The notes under the pieces were generated by a model, which was not told the DNA's origin, searched no databases, and saw only the letters and a program-made list of their open reading frames with translations. Positions 5,908 through 10,303 of a stretch of 10,303 bases of DNA are shown here, in pieces; position 1 is the first letter of the stretch, and every line of letters begins with the position of its first letter. The translations under genes and the position numbers were made by a program. The stretch is from Chitinophagaceae bacterium (GTDB lineage Bacteria > Bacteroidota > Bacteroidia > Chitinophagales > Chitinophagaceae): assembly GCA_947468255.1 (NCBI GenBank), contig CANIMM010000087.1, forward strand, positions 1 through 10,303, in the 5' to 3' direction.

Positions 5908-7992
5908 ATGCATTCGTCTTTTACCAATCGGTTAATCAATGAAACCAGCCCTTATTTGCTGCAGCATGCCCATAACCCAGTAGAATGGTATCCCTGGGGG
6001 GAGGAGGCGCTTGAAAAGGCGAGGGCAGAAGACAAAATAATTTTGGTAAGTATTGGGTATTCCGCATGCCATTGGTGTCATGTGATGGAAAGGGAAAGTT
6101 TTGAAAATGAGTCCGTCGCAGCATTGATGAATGCTCATTTTGTAAGTATAAAAGTGGATCGCGAGGAGCGTCCCGATTTGGATCATATTTATATGGATGC
6201 CGTTCAGGCTATGTCGGGCAGCGGGGGCTGGCCACTGAATGTTTTTTTAACACCGCAGGCAAAACCTTTTTTTGGAGGCACCTATTTCCCACCTGAAAAG
6301 GCATATAATAGATCCTCCTGGACGGAAATCCTTCATAGTGTCGTGTTGGCTTGGAAGGAAAGGAAAAATGAAATAGAAGCACAGGCAGAAAACCTAACAG
6401 ATCATCTTCAAAGGTCTAATAGCTTTGTAGCCTTAGATAATACCATCGAAAATAGTAATAGGGAGGGGTTAACCACCATTGAACAGTGTGATCAAATGTT
6501 TTCCACTATTATGAAATCGGCGGATACCCAATGGGGTGGTTTTGGAAAGTCGCCCAAGTTCCCTCAAACATTTACCATTCAATATCTTTTAAAGTATCAT
6601 TACTTTACCGGAAACAAGGAGGCTTTGCAGCAAGCTTTGCTTTCTATTGATAAAATGCTGATGGGGGGCATTTATGACCATATCGGAGGTGGGTTGGCCC
6701 GTTATAGTACCGATGCCCAATGGCTAGCACCACATTTTGAAAAAATGTTGTATGATAATGCGTTGCTTATTAATGTTTTGTGCGATGCTTATCAAATTAG
6801 TTCCCATAAAAAGTATGCGGATGCCATCCGTAAAACGATTTCTTTCGTGTGCGATGAACTATTGAGTGAAGAAGGGGGCTTTTTTGCAGCTTTGGATGCT
6901 GATAGTGAAGGAGAAGAAGGAAAGTATTATGTGTGGCAAAAGAAAGAAGTGGATGCTATATTGGGTCAAGATGCAGCACTGTTTTGTGCATTTTTTGACA
7001 TCACTGAACAGGGTAACTGGGAAGAAAAGAATATCCTTCGAATGCTTGAGCCAATAGGCGATTTTGCTGAAGCAAGGGGTTTGGAGAAGGAGCAATTTGA
7101 ACAAACTATCCAGCTATGCCTTCAAAAATTATCAGTTCAAAGAAAAAAACGAATCAAACCTTCACTTGATGATAAAATTTTATTGGGATGGAATGCTTTG
7201 ATGTTACAATCGATAGCCAAAGCAGCTGTTGTATTAAAGGAACCCGCTTACGAGAAAATGGCAGCAGCCAATTTTGTTTTTTTGCAAAAGCGCTTCAAAA
7301 GTGGGGCTAGTTCATTACAACTGATGCATACGTACAAAAATGAAATCAGCAAGTACCCGGCCTTTTTAGATGATTATGCCTACCTGATAGCTGCTTTACT
7401 TCAATTGTACAAGACTAGTTTTACGGAGAGTTATTTACTCTTAGCCTTTGATTATTGCAATTATGTTATTGAAAATTTCAGTGATGAGGAGTCTTGCTTT
7501 TTCTTATATACTCACCAAGACCAAAAAGACATCATAGTTAGAAAAAAGGAAATATATGACGGTGCAACACCCTCGGGCAACTCGGTGATGGCTGAGAATT
7601 TATTACTGCTTTCTATTGTTTTTGATAATGCGGCATGGAGAGCGAGGTCTAATAAAATGTTACACCAACTTTCTGCTTCAGTTATGAAATACCCGGGTTC
7701 GTTTGGAATTTGGGCCTCCTTATTGCTTTATCAGGTAATGGGAATAAATGAAATAGCCGTGATAGGTGCAAATTTTGCCAATCTATCCAAAGATATTTTA
7801 TTAAAATATTTGCCTAATGTGGTGATAATGTCTTCTGAGCAAGGCAATGAGGTTTTTCCTTTATTAGCTGCTAAACCCTCAAGTGAGTCAGATTGTATTT
7901 ATTTGTGTAAGAATTATAGTTGTTTAGCGCCTTTTATGACTTCAAATTCATTATTTTCGGAAATTGAAAGGAGTAATAAAATTAATAGGTAA
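5908..7992 (+). CDS. Thioredoxin-domain protein of the YyaL / SPATA20 (DUF255) family
   Basis: This large soluble protein of 694 residues has the normal family length. The N-terminal thioredoxin-like domain (about 1-165) begins NRLINETSPYLLQHAHNPVE and has the redox-type motif C54-H-W-C57-H, followed by KVDREERPDLD and GGTYFPPE. The rest is an alpha/alpha-barrel resembling cellobiose epimerase and glycoside hydrolase folds, with GGFGKSPKFPQ (210-220), GGIYDHIGGGLARYSTD, HFEKMLYDNA, ALDADSEGEEGKYYVW, DDKILLGWNALML and DGATPSGNSVMAENLLLLS. The family is widespread but its reaction is not established; a disulfide or sugar-related role is only suggested by the folds. No signal peptide is seen, so it is probably cytoplasmic. 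ATG 5908 places the start just before the first conserved motif. It lies 116 bases after hemD and 141 before gldK; nothing ties it specifically to either. Confidence 0.93.
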   Translation: MHSSFTNRLINETSPYLLQHAHNPVEWYPWGEEALEKARAEDKIILVSIGYSACHWCHVMERESFENESVAALMNAHFVSIKVDREERPDLDHIYMDAVQAMSGSGGWPLNVFLTPQAKPFFGGTYFPPEKAYNRSSWTEILHSVVLAWKERKNEIEAQAENLTDHLQRSNSFVALDNTIENSNREGLTTIEQCDQMFSTIMKSADTQWGGFGKSPKFPQTFTIQYLLKYHYFTGNKEALQQALLSIDKMLMGGIYDHIGGGLARYSTDAQWLAPHFEKMLYDNALLINVLCDAYQISSHKKYADAIRKTISFVCDELLSEEGGFFAALDADSEGEEGKYYVWQKKEVDAILGQDAALFCAFFDITEQGNWEEKNILRMLEPIGDFAEARGLEKEQFEQTIQLCLQKLSVQRKKRIKPSLDDKILLGWNALMLQSIAKAAVVLKEPAYEKMAAANFVFLQKRFKSGASSLQLMHTYKNEISKYPAFLDDYAYLIAALLQLYKTSFTESYLLLAFDYCNYVIENFSDEESCFFLYTHQDQKDIIVRKKEIYDGATPSGNSVMAENLLLLSIVFDNAAWRARSNKMLHQLSASVMKYPGSFGIWASLLLYQVMGINEIAVIGANFANLSKDILLKYLPNVVIMSSEQGNEVFPLLAAKPSSESDCIYLCKNYSCLAPFMTSNSLFSEIERSNKINR

Positions 7993-8101
7993 AGGCACAA
8001 TTTTTTTAAATCTAAATCGTTTTATTTAGCGGCAATTCATATCGGTACTAAAATAAATAGTGTAAATAGTTGGTTAACTAAGTAAAATTCAAAATAATCC
8101 T

Positions 8102-8109
8102 TACATTTG
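8102..8109 (+). promoter_or_regulatory. Bacteroidota -7 promoter element for gldK
   Basis: TACATTTG is an exact TAnnTTTG match, 24 bases before ATG 8134. TTG at 8070-8072 is the nearest -33-like sequence, but its 29-base spacing is longer than usual. This is a likely start for the gldKLMN transcript, separate from the gene in front. Confidence 0.42.
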
Positions 8110-8133
8110 TCGAGCTTTTTAAAATAATTATCA

Positions 8134-9423
8134 ATGATGAATAGGGCTTTAGCTATTATAATTATAATGACCTTTGTGTTTTTGTCTGGATGTAAAATGT
8201 TAGGCAAAGGTAAAAAAGGTAAGGATCTTCCTACCGATGGTCAGCTATATGGCGTGGAGCCTTCTCGCAATTGGACGCTTCCCAAGCCTCCCGGCATGGT
8301 TTATATTCCACCCGGCACTTTTCATATGGGCCCAAGTGATGAGGATGTGAATTTTGCTTTTACTGCTCGAAACAAACAAGTTTCTATCAGTTCTTTTTGG
8401 ATGGATGCAACTGAAATTACCAACAATGAATATCGGCAGTTTACCAATTGGGTGAGGGATTCTATAGCGGCTAAGCAAATGGGGTTTATTAAAGCTGGGG
8501 CTGATGGAGCTGAAGTCATTGATTGGAAAAAAGCAAAAACTATCAAGTGGGGCGATAAGGCGGTGATGGAGAAGGTGGACGCAATGATACTGACACCTGA
8601 TAATCGAATTTTCAATAAAAAAGAAATTGATCCTACCAAATTGGTTTTTCATTCTGAAATCTTTGATTTTAAAGAAGCAGCGAAAAGTCCAAGAGGTGTT
8701 CAACGTTCAAAATTCATTGTAAAAAAGGATTTGCAGATTTACCCTGATACACTTTGTTGGGTAAGGGATTTCGCTTATTCCTATAATGAGCCGATGGCTA
8801 AGAAATATTATAGTCATCCTGCATTTGGAAATTACCCGGTGGTGGGGATTTCATGGAAACAGGCAACCGCATTTTGTGAATGGAGAACGCAATATTTAAA
8901 CGGCTTTCTCGAATCAAAGAAGCGAATCACGGAATCTGATTTCAGGCTACCTACGGAAGCTCAGTGGGAATACGCAGCTCGTGGAGGTCGTTCCCAATCA
9001 CCTTACCCTTGGGGAGGTCCTTATTTAAGAAATAGAAAAGGTTGTCTTTTGGCAAATTTCAAGCCAGGCAGGGGTAATTATCCCGAAGATGGCGGTTTTT
9101 ATACTGTTAGGGCAGATGCGTATTGGCCAAATGATTTTGGTTTATACAACATGTCTGGCAATGTAGCGGAATGGACATCTTCTCTTTTTTATGAGGGTGG
9201 TTATAACTTTCAGCATGACATGAATCCTGAAGTACGTTGGAATGCCAAGGATGCTGACCCTCCTCGTATGAAACGTAAAGTTATCCGTGGGGGAAGCTGG
9301 AAAGATGTAGGATATTATTTGCAAACAAGTGCTCGTACTTATGAATACCAAGATACAACCAAATCATACATTGGATTTCGTTGTGTGATTGATTTGCCCC
9401 CTTCAAATAAAAAGGGGAGATAG
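8134..9423 (+). CDS. gldK: Gliding motility / type IX secretion lipoprotein GldK (PorK)
   Basis: GldK is an outer-membrane-anchored lipoprotein that forms the periplasmic ring of the type IX secretion system with GldN, next to the GldL/GldM motor. The 429-residue product begins with a lipoprotein signal peptide ending in lipobox LSGC (lipidated Cys20). The body is a formylglycine-generating-enzyme (SUMF1/FGE-sulfatase) fold: GMVYIPPGTFHMG, DATEITNNEYRQF, RLPTEAQWEYAARGG, MSGNVAEWTSS, RGGSW (385-389) and GFRCVID. A long insertion (about 108-205) splits the domain. The FGE catalytic cysteines appear to be absent: by alignment their positions are Asp391 and Leu396, so the fold is structural here. 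Two ATGs stand in tandem (8134 and 8137) and either gives a good signal peptide. gldL follows after 118 bases, the operon order known for T9SS. Confidence 0.95.
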   Translation: MMNRALAIIIIMTFVFLSGCKMLGKGKKGKDLPTDGQLYGVEPSRNWTLPKPPGMVYIPPGTFHMGPSDEDVNFAFTARNKQVSISSFWMDATEITNNEYRQFTNWVRDSIAAKQMGFIKAGADGAEVIDWKKAKTIKWGDKAVMEKVDAMILTPDNRIFNKKEIDPTKLVFHSEIFDFKEAAKSPRGVQRSKFIVKKDLQIYPDTLCWVRDFAYSYNEPMAKKYYSHPAFGNYPVVGISWKQATAFCEWRTQYLNGFLESKKRITESDFRLPTEAQWEYAARGGRSQSPYPWGGPYLRNRKGCLLANFKPGRGNYPEDGGFYTVRADAYWPNDFGLYNMSGNVAEWTSSLFYEGGYNFQHDMNPEVRWNAKDADPPRMKRKVIRGGSWKDVGYYLQTSARTYEYQDTTKSYIGFRCVIDLPPSNKKGR

Positions 9424-9444
9424 TGAGGTTTTTAAAATAAATTT

Positions 9445-9465
9445 CCGATCTTTCATTAAAGATGG
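9445..9465 (+). repeat. Small hairpin between gldK and gldL
   Basis: ATCTTT (9448-9453) and AAAGAT (9458-9463) pair perfectly around a CATT tetraloop, extended by CC (9445-9446) with GG (9464-9465) across one bulged G. A second short hairpin, TACAT-TGG-ATGTA, lies at 9473-9485. Neither has a following T-run. They could affect mRNA stability or processing between the two genes, or be chance in AT-rich spacer. Confidence 0.25.
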
Positions 9466-9541
9466 TAGTAATTACATTGGATGTAGCAATACTATCAATT
9501 GAAAATAAAAAATAAAACTTAACATTTAAAATTCAAAACTT

Positions 9542-10303
9542 ATGTCAGCCGCTGGTCAATCCCGTCCAATCGATCGAGTACTAAATATTTTTGTATCTGC
9601 TGCAGCCGTTCCGGTTTTGCTAGGAGCGCTTTTCAAAATTACCCATGCACCCGGAGCGGACGTATGGTTAAAAATTGGATTGTGGACTGAGTCGATCATC
9701 TTTTTAGGATATGCTTTATTATATGTTTTTTCACCGCCACCTGAAGGACCAGCACCAGCACCTGCAGCACCCGTTGAAACTGGCAATCCTGCATTAAAGA
9801 GTATGGATAAAATGTTGCAAGAGGCAGATATCACTCCAGATAATATGAAAAAACTCAGCGAAGGTTTTGCTAAATTGGGCAATACTGTTGGAGGTTTTGC
9901 TGATATAGGGGAAACCGTAAAATCAACGAATGAACTGGGTGCAAAGGCAAAGGAAGCTACTTTTTCTCTTGGAGCTATGTCAAGTGCATTTAGTAATAGC
10001 GCTACTGCAATGTCATCATTTAATAGTGCAACAGAAAGTACAAAAGGCTTTCACGAACAAGTACAGGTGTTGACCAAAAACCTGGGTAGTTTGAATACCA
10101 TTTATGAACTTGAATTGAAAGAAAGCAATAATCACCTGAAAGCGTTGAATAGTTTTTATGGTAAAATGGCTGAAGCTAGTACCGTAATGGTGAGTAGCTT
10201 GGAAGATGCTACTAAAACGAAGGATCAAATCAATTTATTGGCGGGCAATCTAGGTAAATTAAACTCGGTATATGGTAATATGTTGAGTGCGATGCAGATG
10301 AAA
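9542..10303 (+). CDS. gldL: Gliding motility / type IX secretion motor protein GldL, 5' part
   Basis: GldL is the cytoplasmic-membrane protein that, with GldM, forms the proton-driven motor powering T9SS export and gliding. The frame is open from ATG 9542 to the window end (254 codons), so the C-terminus is missing. There are two membrane helices near residues 14-33 and 42-63. The first ends in GALFKITH (Lys32, His35) and the second contains GLWTESIIF (Glu50); these match Lys27, His30 and Glu49 of the Flavobacterium johnsoniae motor as I recall it. The tyrosine of that motor (Tyr13) aligns with Val18 here. A Pro/Ala-rich linker (about 65-80) leads to a long Ser/Ala/Lys-rich helical cytoplasmic region with a near-repeat, NLGSLNTIYELEL and NLGKLNSVYGNML, typical of the family. 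It follows gldK by 118 bases; gldM is expected next. Confidence 0.94.
   Translation, partial: MSAAGQSRPIDRVLNIFVSAAAVPVLLGALFKITHAPGADVWLKIGLWTESIIFLGYALLYVFSPPPEGPAPAPAAPVETGNPALKSMDKMLQEADITPDNMKKLSEGFAKLGNTVGGFADIGETVKSTNELGAKAKEATFSLGAMSSAFSNSATAMSSFNSATESTKGFHEQVQVLTKNLGSLNTIYELELKESNNHLKALNSFYGKMAEASTVMVSSLEDATKTKDQINLLAGNLGKLNSVYGNMLSAMQMK

Noticed and set aside
8012..8029. CTAAAT / ATTTAG inverted repeat between the YyaL-family gene and gldK
   Set aside because: Almost all A/T pairs, six bases, no T-run following; expected by chance in this spacer.
8245..8703. Long minus-strand open frame (152 codons) inside gldK
   Set aside because: It is antisense to well-supported gldK coding sequence and its translation shows no recognisable motif.

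Overview
The window reads as chromosomal DNA from a Bacteroidota bacterium. Three things point that way: gldK followed by gldL, the start of the type IX secretion / gliding-motility operon found in this phylum; matches to the Bacteroidota promoter -7 element TAnnTTTG in front of several genes; and no obvious Shine-Dalgarno sequences before the starts. The DNA is AT-rich. The protein sequences feel closest to Chitinophagaceae-type genomes, but that family assignment is inference from memory.

Layout, left to right. (1) Positions 1-420 hold the 3' end of fabF (fatty acid elongation), followed by a 207-base gap and rnc (RNase III, 628-1338), both on the + strand. (2) gpsA (glycerol-3-phosphate dehydrogenase, 1510-2547, +) converges with hemW (heme chaperone-type radical SAM protein, 2558-3694, -), with only 10 bases between their stop codons. 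(3) A 322-base divergent intergenic region (3695-4016) holds several hairpins and a 29-codon small ORF. (4) On the + strand come a DUF4271 membrane protein (4017-4964), hemD (uroporphyrinogen-III synthase, about 5000/5012-5791) and a yyaL/SPATA20-type thioredoxin-domain protein (5908-7992). (5) gldK (8134-9423) and the first 254 codons of gldL (9542 to the window end) close the window; gldM and gldN are expected just beyond.

Functionally this is mainly core metabolism: fatty acid and phospholipid precursors (fabF, gpsA), RNA processing (rnc) and heme synthesis or handling (hemW, hemD). It then enters the T9SS core, where GldK is the outer-membrane lipoprotein of the periplasmic ring and GldL is the cytoplasmic-membrane motor subunit. 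No mobile element, CRISPR array, tRNA or rRNA is seen.

The region is mostly ordinary. The parts worth a second look are the structured divergent intergenic region, an Asn where RNase III normally has a metal-binding Asp, loss of the motor tyrosine in the first GldL helix, and three genes that can only begin with TTG (or a rarer codon).
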